Assembly: GCF_014678725.1 (NCBI RefSeq)
Contig: NZ_CP061497.1
Coordinates: forward strand, 1,504,001 to 1,568,000
DNA from: Thermomonas sp. XSG
Lineage (GTDB): Bacteria > Pseudomonadota > Gammaproteobacteria > Xanthomonadales > Xanthomonadaceae
Direction of reading: 5' to 3'
Length of the DNA: 64,000 bases
Shown piece after piece: positions 48,027 through 56,214 of this stretch (positions within the stretch are counted from its first letter, which is position 1; every line of letters starts with the position of its first letter). Under the pieces are notes generated by a model that saw nothing but the letters and a program-made list of their open reading frames with translations, was not told where the DNA came from and did no database searches. The position numbers were made by a program, and so were the translations under genes.

Positions 48027-49589
48027 TTACGGCTGCGCGCCGTTGAAGCTGATGAAGGGCGAGGGATAGGCCAGCGTGTCCAGGCATTTGCCATCCAGCG
48101 CCTTGGCATCTGCCTTCTCGATGAACTGAGTGAACAGCTTGGGCATGCAGCCGGCGCCGATCACGCTGTGGCCCTGGCCGCGCAGCACGAACAGGCGGCC
48201 GTTCGCCAGCGACTTCACGATCTCCTCGCCGTAGCGCGGCGGGGTCACCGGGTCGAACTCGCCCGCCAGCACCAGCGCAGGCACCTTGGTGGCCAGCGGC
48301 TGGTTGAAGTCGGCCGGGACGTCGCCCTTCGGCCAGACCTTGCACATTGCCGCCATGCCGGCAGGCAGCAGGTTGCCGAGCACGGTTTTGGCGTCTTCCT
48401 CGCGCACCACCATGCTGTCGGCGTCCTCGCTGCAGACCACCGACAGCTGCATGCCCATCGCCATCGCGTCCTTCAGGTCGCCGGTCATCATCCGCGCCAG
48501 CGCCATCAGGTTGCCGTAGCGGCCGGCGTTGGCTTCGTGGATCAGCTTGGGCAGCAACCCGCTGGCCAGCGGCATGTAGGCATACATGCGCACCAGGCCG
48601 GCCACGGTTTCCGCGCGCAGCGTGCCCTGCTTCATCTCGCCGGTGGTGGCGTCGCGGTACTCCACCTGCACCGGGTTGTCGCGCAGCCGGTTCAGCAGCA
48701 CGTCCAGTTCGGCGCGCGGATCACCCAGCTTGTCCTTGCAGGCCGGATCCTTGCTGCATAGAGCGAACTGCAGCGCCAGTGCGTCGTCGAGGTTGCGGGC
48801 GAAAATGTTGCCCAGACCCAGCTTGTTGGGCACCGGCGAGTCCAGCACGATGCTGCGGGTGGCAGCGGGGTGGCGCATCGCGTACTGCTGGGCAACCCGC
48901 GTGCCGTAGCTCACGCCGACCAGGTTGAGCTGCTGGGCGCCGATCGCCTGGCGCACCGCATCGAGGTCGGCGACCGCATCGGTGGTGGTGTAGTGGCGCA
49001 GGTCGGCCTTCTTCGAGAGTGCCGTGGCGCAGGCGGTCGCCTCGGCCTGCATCGCCTCTGAAGAATTGTCGAAGCCGTCCTCGTCCTCCTTCGGCGGCTC
49101 GCACGACAGCAGGTTGGACTTGCCGGTGCCGCGCTGGTCGACGAGGATCACGTCGCGCTGCTTGCGCACTTCCTTGAACACCGGATCCATGCCGGGGAAG
49201 GTGTCCACCGCCGACTGGCCGGGACCGCCGGCGAGGAAGAACACCGGGTCGGGCATCCTTTCGCCCTTGCCGGTGGTCTGCAGCCAGGCGATGTTGAGCG
49301 CGATCTTGCGGCCTTCCGGCTTGGCGCGGTCTTCCGGCACCGCATAGGTGGCGCACATCGCCTCCAGGCTGTCCTTGGCCATCGGCGAGCTCAGGCTGCA
49401 CGGGGTGAAGGCGATCTGGCCCAGCATCACCGGCTGCACCGGCTGCACCGGCGCGACCGGGCCGGCCGCGGAATCACTCGCCGTCGCCGGATCGCCCGCG
49501 CTGCCGGGCTTCGGGTTCAGTGCCTTGTAGCCGAAGATCGCGGCGGCAACCGCAACGGCAAGGATCAGTCTGGTCTTGCGGGAGTTCAT
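48027..49589 (-). CDS. Secreted alpha/beta hydrolase with TAP-like C-terminus
   Basis: 520 residues. N-terminal membrane/signal helix (LILAVAVAAAIFGYKAL) followed by a Pro/Ala/Ser linker. Then an alpha/beta hydrolase fold: PVFFLAGGPGQSAVDTFPGMDPVF (oxyanion GGPG), VILVDQRGTGKSNLLSCE, nucleophile elbow NLVGVSYGTRVAQQYAMRHP and C-terminal KVPALVLAGEFDPVTPPRYGEEIVKSLANGRLFVLRGQGHSVIG with catalytic Asp and His. The family contains tripeptidyl aminopeptidases and proline iminopeptidases, so extracytoplasmic peptide hydrolysis is likely. It lies 45 nt after the XRE gene. Confidence 0.9.
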   Translation of the reverse strand: MNSRKTRLILAVAVAAAIFGYKALNPKPGSAGDPATASDSAAGPVAPVQPVQPVMLGQIAFTPCSLSSPMAKDSLEAMCATYAVPEDRAKPEGRKIALNIAWLQTTGKGERMPDPVFFLAGGPGQSAVDTFPGMDPVFKEVRKQRDVILVDQRGTGKSNLLSCEPPKEDEDGFDNSSEAMQAEATACATALSKKADLRHYTTTDAVADLDAVRQAIGAQQLNLVGVSYGTRVAQQYAMRHPAATRSIVLDSPVPNKLGLGNIFARNLDDALALQFALCSKDPACKDKLGDPRAELDVLLNRLRDNPVQVEYRDATTGEMKQGTLRAETVAGLVRMYAYMPLASGLLPKLIHEANAGRYGNLMALARMMTGDLKDAMAMGMQLSVVCSEDADSMVVREEDAKTVLGNLLPAGMAAMCKVWPKGDVPADFNQPLATKVPALVLAGEFDPVTPPRYGEEIVKSLANGRLFVLRGQGHSVIGAGCMPKLFTQFIEKADAKALDGKCLDTLAYPSPFISFNGAQP

Positions 49590-49634
49590 CGGGACAACCC
49601 CTTTGGGTGCTTGCAGGTGGAAAAGCGGGAGGAT

Positions 49635-49832
49635 TCAGGTTTCATCGGGCAGGAAGATGTCTTCGATGCGGCAGGCGAACAGGCGGGCGATGCGGAAGGC
49701 CAGCGGCAGCGACGGGTCGTACTTGCCGGTCTCCAGCGCGTTGACGGTCTGCCTGGAAACATCCAGCCGCAGCGCCAGCTCGCCCTGCGACAGGCCTTCG
49801 CGTTCCCGCAGTTCGCGCAGTCTGTTGTTCAT
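49635..49832 (-). CDS. Small XRE-family helix-turn-helix regulator
   Basis: 65-residue Cro/C1-type DNA-binding protein: MNNRLRELREREGLSQGELALRLDVSRQTVNALETGKYDPSLPLAFRIARLFACRIEDIFLPDE. It consists of the helix-turn-helix alone, like YozG-type regulators found beside small membrane proteins. The Shine-Dalgarno lies in the upstream gene. The start at 49832 overlaps that gene by 4 nt. As last member of the four-gene overlapping set it may autoregulate via the GCTTGACA repeats near 51.05 kb. That link is inferred. Confidence 0.92.
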   Translation of the reverse strand: MNNRLRELREREGLSQGELALRLDVSRQTVNALETGKYDPSLPLAFRIARLFACRIEDIFLPDET

Positions 49833-50254
49833 GCGTACCTGCGGTGCAGGCCGCCGCGGACGAGTGCATAGCTGGCCAGCAACAGCAGTCCCATGGCGGC
49901 CGCGAGCCGTTTCTCCGGCCATGCCAGCAGGCCCGCATCAAGCAGGAACAGCACGGTCATCAGCCCCTGCAGGGTGATCCCCGCAGCCCAAGCCAGCGCC
50001 TTCAGCTCGATGCCGCGCTCCAGCTCGTCGCAGTCGCGCAGGAAGCGCAGGTAACAGGTGAACAGCCAGGCCATCGCCACGGCCGGTGCCAGGGCCGCAG
50101 CCAGCCGCAGTGCTGGCGCAGCCGCGGGTTGCCGGACCAGCCATTCGTGCGCGAAAGCCAGCGCCAGGAACAGCAGGGAGGGCAGCACCGAGGCGCGGTA
50201 ATAATCCCGCAGCGCCGGGCTCAGGCCGTGCCAGTAGCGCGCCAGCACGCTCAC
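49829..50254 (-). CDS. Membrane protein, paralogue of its upstream neighbour
   Basis: 141 residues from GTG 50254, overlapping the upstream stop by 4 nt. Four helices are visible (VLPSLLFLALAFAHEWLV; LAAALAPAVAMAWLFTCYL; ITLQGLMTVLFLLDAGLLAW; LAAAMGLLLLASYALV). The segment RFLRDCDELERGIELKALAWAAG aligns with RYLREIDELQRRIETESIGAAS of the neighbour, and both end in RRY plus one residue. No named family is recognised. Coupling to the XRE gene suggests a shared regulatory unit. Confidence 0.82.
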   Translation of the reverse strand: MSVLARYWHGLSPALRDYYRASVLPSLLFLALAFAHEWLVRQPAAAPALRLAAALAPAVAMAWLFTCYLRFLRDCDELERGIELKALAWAAGITLQGLMTVLFLLDAGLLAWPEKRLAAAMGLLLLASYALVRGGLHRRYA

Positions 50255-50847
50255 AGGTAGCGCCTCGTCAGCACGATCTTGATGATGCCGTAGCTGGCGC
50301 ACAGCAGCGGGAACACCCAGATCATCGCGGCGGCGGCATCGACGTCGATGACCTTGGCCTTCTGCAGCAGGCCGGCGGCGAAATACAGCAACGACACCAG
50401 CAGGCTGGCGGCGCCGATCGATTCGGTTTCGATGCGCCGCTGCAGCTCGTCGATCTCGCGCAGGTAGCGCAGAGCGGCGCGCATCAGCAGGGCGATGGCC
50501 AGCGCGGGCAATACCGCCACCACCGCTCGCAGCGGCACCGACTCGATCCCGCGCTTGACCAGCCAGATCGATACGAACAGGGTCAGCGAATAGCCGACCA
50601 TGATCGGCCAAAGCGCGCGCAGGTAACGGCGGCCGGCGGGCAGCGCGTACATCTCGTCGCAATGCTGGCGCCACCAGCGCGGCAGCACCAGGAACAGCGC
50701 CGCGCCCACCAGGTAACCGGCGCCGATGCCCACCCACATGCCCACCATCTCGTCCGGCCAGCGCAGCAGCCACTGCCCGGCAGCAGCCAGCAGCAGCGCT
50801 GCCAGCCCGATGCCGACGAAGATCCACATCCAGCGACGCATGCTCAT
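50251..50847 (-). CDS. Hypothetical six-helix membrane protein
   Basis: 198 residues, start ATG 50847 (or 50841). Six predicted helices, the first two at residues about 5-27 and 33-55. Motif RYLREIDELQRRIETESIGAAS lies between helices 4 and 5 and the protein ends in LTRRYL. The last four helices match the 141-residue neighbour, so the pair probably arose by duplication. No family name is recognised. It overlaps both the 57-residue gene upstream and the paralogue downstream by 4 nt. Confidence 0.82.
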   Translation of the reverse strand: MSMRRWMWIFVGIGLAALLLAAAGQWLLRWPDEMVGMWVGIGAGYLVGAALFLVLPRWWRQHCDEMYALPAGRRYLRALWPIMVGYSLTLFVSIWLVKRGIESVPLRAVVAVLPALAIALLMRAALRYLREIDELQRRIETESIGAASLLVSLLYFAAGLLQKAKVIDVDAAAAMIWVFPLLCASYGIIKIVLTRRYL

Positions 50848-51017
50848 TCGTCGCTCCCCCCGCGCGAGCGCGCCAGAAAGACGACGCCCAGGCCGATCAT
50901 CGCCAGCCCGACGCCAAGGAACGCGGATTGCCCGCTGGCGGCGATGGCCAGGAAGGCCGCGCCGATGCCCAGATAGCTGATGCCGGCGCCCTTCAGGCGG
51001 TTGCGTGGCGTGACCAT
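50844..51017 (-). CDS. 57-residue hypothetical membrane protein
   Basis: Starts MVTPRNRLKGAGISYLGIGAAF and has two glycine/alanine-rich helices (ISYLGIGAAFLAIAASG; AFLGVGLAMIGLGVVFLA), ending in a charged tail SRGGSDE. It is too short for routine gene calling, but the frame is kept by a 4-nt ATGA overlap with the next gene and by a promoter just upstream. Unknown function; first gene of the four-gene overlapping operon. Confidence 0.72.
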   Translation of the reverse strand: MVTPRNRLKGAGISYLGIGAAFLAIAASGQSAFLGVGLAMIGLGVVFLARSRGGSDE

Positions 51018-51040
51018 TGCAGGAATCCCATGTAAAGCAA

Positions 51041-51093
51041 GCTTGACAGGGACGATAACGGCGTCTCGGAACGCTTGTCAAGCGTGCTTGACA
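51041..51093 (-). promoter_or_regulatory. Promoter with three GCTTGACA operator-like words
   Basis: On the minus strand TTGACA (51081-51076), 18 nt, TATCGT (51057-51052) form a sigma-70-like promoter for the 51017 gene. The word GCTTGACA occurs at 51041-51048 and 51086-51093 and inverted (TGTCAAGC) at 51076-51083. Two of the three form an inverted pair overlapping the -35 box. A repressor site for the operon's XRE protein is plausible. Confidence 0.6.
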
Positions 51094-51095
51094 GG

Positions 51096-51346
51096 ATGTG
51101 ATCCGCCGGAGGGGTGCGAAGGGGCGTGGCCAGGCGCCTGCGACTACGTAGAAGGGAGTGCTTGGGACAGGCTGGCGACGTGGGTGGAGAAGCCGCAGTA
51201 ATGACTGTGTCGGACGCAGGACGCAGGACAACCATCAAGGGTGGAAATACCGGGCGGCGACGTCAGTCGGATCTCGGGCATTTCAGGCAGACCTTGGCGC
51301 CCCGCTGGTACCCTGCGCACCACATCTGTGAGGGAACACGAAGGTG
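51096..51346. other. Non-coding stretch between divergent units
   Basis: Together with the promoter above this makes a 329-nt gap. I see no credible gene, structured RNA or terminator in it. Base composition is visibly less GC-rich than in flanking genes, like the following lipoprotein gene. GAGGGAACACGAAGGTG immediately before 51347 supplies its Shine-Dalgarno. Confidence 0.6.
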
Positions 51347-52111
51347 ATGAAAACCAGTCATCCCCTGCTGTTGCTGGCTGCAATGCTGTCTGGTGCGAGC
51401 TGTGGCGCGAAGTCCGGAACAAGGCTGGACATAGCGTTGTCCCCCGCGTCAGGCGTACCGGCATCCCAAGCATTCCCGCGCCCTGAAAACGCCCCGGTGA
51501 GGGCGCTTCGGCCCGACGAGGCACCGGATGAAATGGCGGTCGCCAAGCTGCTCGGGAAAGACACCACCTGCGCATCCCTACAGCTCCGCAATCTGCCAGA
51601 CGCATTGCTGGTAGACCGTGTTTTCGCAGGGTTGGAAGCGGCAGGAAGAGTGCTGACCCTGGAGGATGGAAGAACCGTTACCTGGGGCTTCAAGCACAGG
51701 GAAGCGAATCTCCAAACGGTTCTCATCACTGCCGAGGACGGAGGACTGGAGCTTGTCGCTGTCGTGGACGACGTCCTTTCCCTAACGGCAGGTGCATCGG
51801 ACGCCTACCCGTCGGTGGAGGAATACGAAAGGAAAATCAGCCAACTACGCCTGGAGCCGCGGGTGGTCGGAATTGCCCGCGACCAAGCCAGCCTGATCGC
51901 GGCATATCCGCTACTGAAGCGTTGGATGCAGGCCAATCTGCTTGGCTTCAATAGCTCCTGTGAGAAGCACGCCGCTGCCTGCGCGTTGATGCCGGACATC
52001 CATCTGCCCATCGATGTCTATCTCGCGGCGAAGGGCGGCTCCGTACCGGTCAAGGTGGTGACACCGGATCTTCCGGCAGCATCGATCCCGCTCGAAGCGT
52101 TCACCCGATAA
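51347..52111 (+). CDS. Hypothetical lipoprotein of atypical composition
   Basis: 254 residues. Lipoprotein signal (LLLLAAMLSGASC, Cys about residue 19). The mature part has no motif I recognise; it contains LRNLPDALLVDRVFAGLEAAGRVL, a GLELVAVVDDVLSL strand, and a C-terminal region with three Cys (NSSCEKHAAACALMPDIHLP). Codon third positions use more A/T than the neighbours, hinting at recent acquisition. GTG 51344 could add one residue. It stands alone between two minus-strand units. Confidence 0.75.
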   Translation: MKTSHPLLLLAAMLSGASCGAKSGTRLDIALSPASGVPASQAFPRPENAPVRALRPDEAPDEMAVAKLLGKDTTCASLQLRNLPDALLVDRVFAGLEAAGRVLTLEDGRTVTWGFKHREANLQTVLITAEDGGLELVAVVDDVLSLTAGASDAYPSVEEYERKISQLRLEPRVVGIARDQASLIAAYPLLKRWMQANLLGFNSSCEKHAAACALMPDIHLPIDVYLAAKGGSVPVKVVTPDLPAASIPLEAFTR

Positions 52112-52264
52112 GCCGCCAACTGATCGGTGCAGCAGCCAACACCGGCACGACCTGAAAGGGGTTTCTGTCCCGCCCTGATTGTTCGATGTCGATACGGCCC
52201 AAGCATCAGAGGCGTATGGACAAGACCGGTGGCAGCGCGGCGCCCTCGACAACCCCCCGCCGGG

Positions 52265-53416
52265 TCAGGCGCAGTCCACGCGGTTGCGGCCGCCGGCCTT
52301 GGCCCGGTACAGCGCCGCGTCCGCGCGGCCCAGCAGCTGGTCGAGGCTTGAATCCGCCGTTGCCTCGGCCACGCCGATGCTGACGGTCAGGATGATCTCC
52401 CCTTTCGCGTGCGCCAGCGGCCGGGAAGCCAGCGTGGCCCGCAGCCGCTCGGCCAGCGCGGCCGCGGGTGCCTGCGCCACGCCCGGCAGGCACAGCACGA
52501 ACTCCTCGCCGCCGTAGCGGCCGAAGAGCACGTCGTAGTTGCGCAGCGCATCGCGCAGCGTCTGGAAGGCATGGCGCAGCGCGTCGTCGCCGGCCTGGTG
52601 GCCGAGGGTGTCGTTGACGCGCTTGAAGTGATCCAGGTCCATCAACAGCGCCGAGAAGGGGCGCTGCTGGCGTTGGCACAGCGCCAGCTGTTGCTGGCCG
52701 TCGTCAAGCAGCGCGGCGCGGTTGAGGGCGCCGGTGAGCTCATCGGTGCGCGCCAGCCGGCGCAGCTCCACCAGCTGACGCTGCACCAGCAGGATGATCA
52801 GCGCAAAGCTCTGCGCCAGGATGACGAACAGGCCGCCGATGTAACCGATGTAGATCGGCAGGCCCGCGCGCATCACCTCGTTGCCGGCATCGGGCGCGGT
52901 TGGCAGCAGGCCGCGCGCCAGGAACAGCGCGGCGTCGACCAGGAACACGGTCGCCGCCAACCGGCAGCTGACGCGCAACCCGGGCGGCGCATGCCGAAGC
53001 AGCAACCAGGCTTCCCAGCCCTTGTAGGTGGTGAGCACCACACCGTAAAGCAGCAGCCGGGTGCCCAGATCAGGCGTCACCATGCTGAACCAGGCGATCC
53101 CCAGCATGTAGGCGGCACCCAGCGCGATTGCCGTGCGCCAGGGCGGGCAGCGCCCGACATGCAGCGACACGCCCGCCACCATCAGCACGGAGCTGAGCAT
53201 GCCGAGTCCGTTGCGGACCAGAATCGAGACAATCTCCGGAATCGGCAGAGGCAGGCCGAACATGGCGGTGTTCAGCGCCGCGGCCCACAGACTGGCCGCC
53301 CACAGGCGGGGCACCAGCTGGTCGCGCAGCATGACGGTGACCAGCGAGAACCCGATCGCGATGCTGAAGTACAGCAACAGGCCGATGACGGCGATGGTGG
53401 GCAGATGGAGGGTCAT
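52265..53416 (-). CDS. Membrane diguanylate cyclase (GGDEF)
   Basis: 383 residues. The N-terminal half contains six to seven helices (MASE-like sensor, residues about 1-215). A short linker leads to the GGDEF domain with TDELTGALNRAALLDDG, LLMDLDHFKRVNDTLGHQAGDDAL and the active-site loop FGRYGGEEFVLCLPG. It makes cyclic di-GMP from two GTP. An RxxD (RNYD) precedes GGEEF with six residues between instead of the usual five, so product inhibition at an I-site is uncertain. Monocistronic by appearance. Confidence 0.92.
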   Translation of the reverse strand: MTLHLPTIAVIGLLLYFSIAIGFSLVTVMLRDQLVPRLWAASLWAAALNTAMFGLPLPIPEIVSILVRNGLGMLSSVLMVAGVSLHVGRCPPWRTAIALGAAYMLGIAWFSMVTPDLGTRLLLYGVVLTTYKGWEAWLLLRHAPPGLRVSCRLAATVFLVDAALFLARGLLPTAPDAGNEVMRAGLPIYIGYIGGLFVILAQSFALIILLVQRQLVELRRLARTDELTGALNRAALLDDGQQQLALCQRQQRPFSALLMDLDHFKRVNDTLGHQAGDDALRHAFQTLRDALRNYDVLFGRYGGEEFVLCLPGVAQAPAAALAERLRATLASRPLAHAKGEIILTVSIGVAEATADSSLDQLLGRADAALYRAKAGGRNRVDCA

Positions 53417-53565
53417 CGGGGACGCGGATGGGAGGGCGCGGTACGGCTATCGTGCCTCATGGGCTGGCGTCCGGTGTGAGCAGCACGCCGCCGCCAGCGC
53501 TGGCTGGCGCAACTGGTGCGGTCACTGTCCCGCCGGCAGGCCGAATGGCGGCGATCCTGCCCGGG

Positions 53566-54330
53566 CTACTTGTTGCTGACGTACTTCTCGCGCCGGATCA
53601 TCGGCACCGGCAGGCCGATTTCCTTCAGCGCCTCGAAGTTGGCATCCACCATGTCCGGGTTGCCGCACAGGTAGGCGATGTCGGTGGCCGGGTCCGGCGA
53701 GAGTTCGGGCAGCACGTTCTGCACATAGCCGTGGCGCACGTCGGCATGCGCATGGGTGGAGCCTTCCGCCGGCAGTTCGCGCGACAGGCAGGGCATGTAG
53801 CGGAAGCCCGGATGGGCCTCGGCGAAGGCGCGGAACTCGTCGCCGTACAGCAGTTCCTCCGGCGTGCGCGCACCCTGCAGCAGCACCACCTCGACGCCGC
53901 GCTGGTCCATCTGCTGCGCCAGCTGCGGCAGCATCGCCCGGTACGGGGTGATGCCGGTGCCGGTGCCGATCAGCAGGTAGCGGCGGTTGGCGTCGTTGGG
54001 ATACAGGCAGAAGCGCCCGAACGGGCCGCTGGCATTGAGCGTGGCGCCGATGTCCAGCGCTTCGAACAGCGCGGTGGCGGCGCCGCCGGGCACGTAGCTG
54101 ACCGCGATGTCCACCCGCCCGTCGGCCGGTGCGTCCAGCGCCCGGCCCACCGCGATGGAATAGCTGCGGCGCGCCGCGCTGCCGTCGGCGTACTCGAAAT
54201 GGATCTGGATGAACTGGCCGGGGATGCAGGGCAGCGGGTGGCCGTCGTCGCGTTCGAACGACAGGTGCGCCACGGTGGGCGCGATCATGCGGCGGGCGAC
54301 GAGCTTGAGCGGGAAATGGGCGATGGCCAC
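53566..54330 (-). CDS. fpr: Ferredoxin/flavodoxin-NADP reductase
   Basis: 254 residues. FAD domain with the RxYS motif (ARRSYSIAV) and PGQFIQIHF; NADP domain with LLIGTGTGITPYRAMLPQL, VVLLQGARTPEELLY, YLCGNPDMVDANFEAL and C-terminal REKYVSNK. It transfers electrons between NADPH and ferredoxin or flavodoxin, often in oxidative-stress defence and Fe-S supply. ATG 54330 gives the normal N-terminus. Divergent from the ABC exporter genes, with 89 nt between. Confidence 0.92.
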   Translation of the reverse strand: MAIAHFPLKLVARRMIAPTVAHLSFERDDGHPLPCIPGQFIQIHFEYADGSAARRSYSIAVGRALDAPADGRVDIAVSYVPGGAATALFEALDIGATLNASGPFGRFCLYPNDANRRYLLIGTGTGITPYRAMLPQLAQQMDQRGVEVVLLQGARTPEELLYGDEFRAFAEAHPGFRYMPCLSRELPAEGSTHAHADVRHGYVQNVLPELSPDPATDIAYLCGNPDMVDANFEALKEIGLPVPMIRREKYVSNK

Positions 54331-54419
54331 GGCGATGCAACAGTGCGTGGCGGGAGTGGAGCCACGGGGCTGCCTATACTACCGGCTTCCCGCGCGGCGC
54401 TCCGCGCACGAGGCCATCC

Positions 54420-55376
54420 ATGAGTCCTGATCCCGCGCTTGATCCGGCTGCGCCCGCACTGTGTGTGCGCGACCTGCGCAAGACCTACGACAACGGCGTG
54501 CAGGCGCTGAAAGGCGTCAGCCTGGACGTCGCCCCCGGCGATTTCCACGCCCTGCTGGGGCCCAACGGCGCCGGCAAGAGCACCCTGATCGGCATCGTCA
54601 GCTCGTTGGTCAACAAGACCGCCGGGTCGGTGCAGGTGTTCGGGGTGGACATCGACGCCGACCGCAGCGCCGCGATGCGCCTGATCGGGCTGGTGCCGCA
54701 GGAATTCAACTTCAACATGTTCGAGAAGCCGCTGGACATCTGCGTGAACTACGCGGGGTTCTACGGCGTGCCGCGCGCGCAGGCGCTGGAACGGGCCGAG
54801 CAGGTGCTGAAGGACGCCCAGCTGTGGGACAAGGCGGACAAGATGAGCCGCACCCTGTCCGGTGGCATGAAGCGCCGGCTGATGATCGCCCGCGCGATGA
54901 TGACCGCGCCCAGGCTGCTGATCCTCGACGAGCCCACCGCCGGCGTGGACATCGAGATCCGCCGCGGCATGTGGAAGACGCTGAAGGAGATCAACGCGGC
55001 CGGCACCACCATCATCCTGACCACGCATTACCTGGAGGAAGCGGAGAGCCTGTGCCGCAACCTCGCCATCATCGACCACGGCACCATCGTCGAAAGCGGG
55101 CCGATGAAGTCGCTGCTGGCCAAACTCGATGTGGAAGGCTTCCTGTTCGACGTCGAGGACGCCCTGCCGGCGGCGCTGCCGGCGATCGAAGGCGCGATCC
55201 TGGTGGCCACCGATCCGCACACGCTGGAGCTGGACATGCCGCGGGCGATGGACCTCAACCGGGTGTTCGCCGCCTTCGACGCCGCCGGCATCCGGGTGCG
55301 CTCGATGCGCACCAAGAGCAACCGGCTGGAAGAACTGTTCGTGCGGATGACCGCGCGCGAAGGAGCGGCGGCATGA
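54420..55376 (+). CDS. yadG: ABC transporter ATP-binding protein (YadG-like)
   Basis: 318 residues. Walker A LLGPNGAGKSTLIGIVSSLV, Q-loop IGLVPQEFNFNMFEKPLDI, signature SRTLSGGMKRRLMIARAMM, Walker B LLILDEPTAGVDIEIRRGMW and switch TTHYLEEAESLCR. The EFNFNMFE segment and C-terminal extension fit the YadG group. It overlaps the permease gene by 4 nt (ATGA). Exporter of unknown substrate in the inner membrane. Confidence 0.92.
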   Translation: MSPDPALDPAAPALCVRDLRKTYDNGVQALKGVSLDVAPGDFHALLGPNGAGKSTLIGIVSSLVNKTAGSVQVFGVDIDADRSAAMRLIGLVPQEFNFNMFEKPLDICVNYAGFYGVPRAQALERAEQVLKDAQLWDKADKMSRTLSGGMKRRLMIARAMMTAPRLLILDEPTAGVDIEIRRGMWKTLKEINAAGTTIILTTHYLEEAESLCRNLAIIDHGTIVESGPMKSLLAKLDVEGFLFDVEDALPAALPAIEGAILVATDPHTLELDMPRAMDLNRVFAAFDAAGIRVRSMRTKSNRLEELFVRMTAREGAAA

Positions 55377-56143
55377 GCAACCAGAACCTGGTCGCCCTGG
55401 GCACCATCACCCGGCGCGAGGTGATGCGCATCCTGCGGATCTGGACGCAGACGCTGATCCCGCCGGCGATCACCATGACCCTGTACTTCCTGATCTTCGG
55501 CGGGCTGATCGGTTCGCGCGTGGGCAAGATGGGCGGGCTGGACTACATGGAGTTCATCGTGCCCGGCCTGGTGATGATGAGCGTGATCCAGAACAGCTAC
55601 GGCAACATCAGCAGCTCGTTCTTCGGCGCCAAGTTCGGCCGCCACGTCGAGGAGCTGCTGGTCAGCCCGATGCCGCACTGGGTGATCCTGGCCGGCTACG
55701 TGGCCGGCGCGGTGCTGCGCGGGCTGATGGTCGGCGCGATCGTGCTGTGCATCGCCATGCTGTTCACCCGCGTGCACGTGCCGCATCCGCTGGTCACGAT
55801 CAGCTCGGTGCTGCTGGGCGCCACGATCTTCTCGCTGGCCGGCTTCGTCAACGCGGTGTACGCGAAGAAGTTCGACGACATCGCCATCGTGCCGACCTTC
55901 ATCCTGACCCCGCTGACCTACCTCGGCGGCGTGTTCTATTCAATCAGCCTGCTGCCCGGCTGGGCGCAGGCGGCCACCCACGTCAACCCGATCTTCTACA
56001 TGGTCAACGCCTTCCGCTACGGCCTGCTGGGCAGCTCCGACGTGCCGCTGTGGATCGCCTACGCGCTGATGCTGGGCTTCGTGGCGGTGCTGTCGGCGCT
56101 GGGTCTATGGCTGCTGAAGCGGGGCGTGGGACTGCGCAGCTGA
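55373..56143 (+). CDS. yadH: ABC-2 type transporter permease (YadH-like)
   Basis: 256 residues, six helices. N-terminal amphipathic segment TLIPPAITMTLYFLIFGGLIGSRVG, then DYMEFIVPGLVMMSVIQNSYGNISSSFFGAKFGRHVEELLVSPMPHW, the ABC-2 coupling region, and C-terminal helices with THVNPIFYMVNAFRYGLLG. Start overlaps the ATPase gene. With YadG it forms a homodimeric-permease exporter; in E. coli the pair has no settled substrate. Confidence 0.92.
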   Translation: MSNQNLVALGTITRREVMRILRIWTQTLIPPAITMTLYFLIFGGLIGSRVGKMGGLDYMEFIVPGLVMMSVIQNSYGNISSSFFGAKFGRHVEELLVSPMPHWVILAGYVAGAVLRGLMVGAIVLCIAMLFTRVHVPHPLVTISSVLLGATIFSLAGFVNAVYAKKFDDIAIVPTFILTPLTYLGGVFYSISLLPGWAQAATHVNPIFYMVNAFRYGLLGSSDVPLWIAYALMLGFVAVLSALGLWLLKRGVGLRS

Positions 56144-56214
56144 GCGGAAACGTGGATCGGGTCACGCTTTCCTCATTACACTCTGCGGCTCTTTCCACAC
56201 ACTGGAGCCATTCG

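Noticed and set aside
50251-51231. Long frame extending the 198-residue membrane protein upstream to 51231
   Set aside because: It crosses the promoter/operator region and the 57-residue gene. The ATG at 50847 with a 4-nt overlap is a better start.
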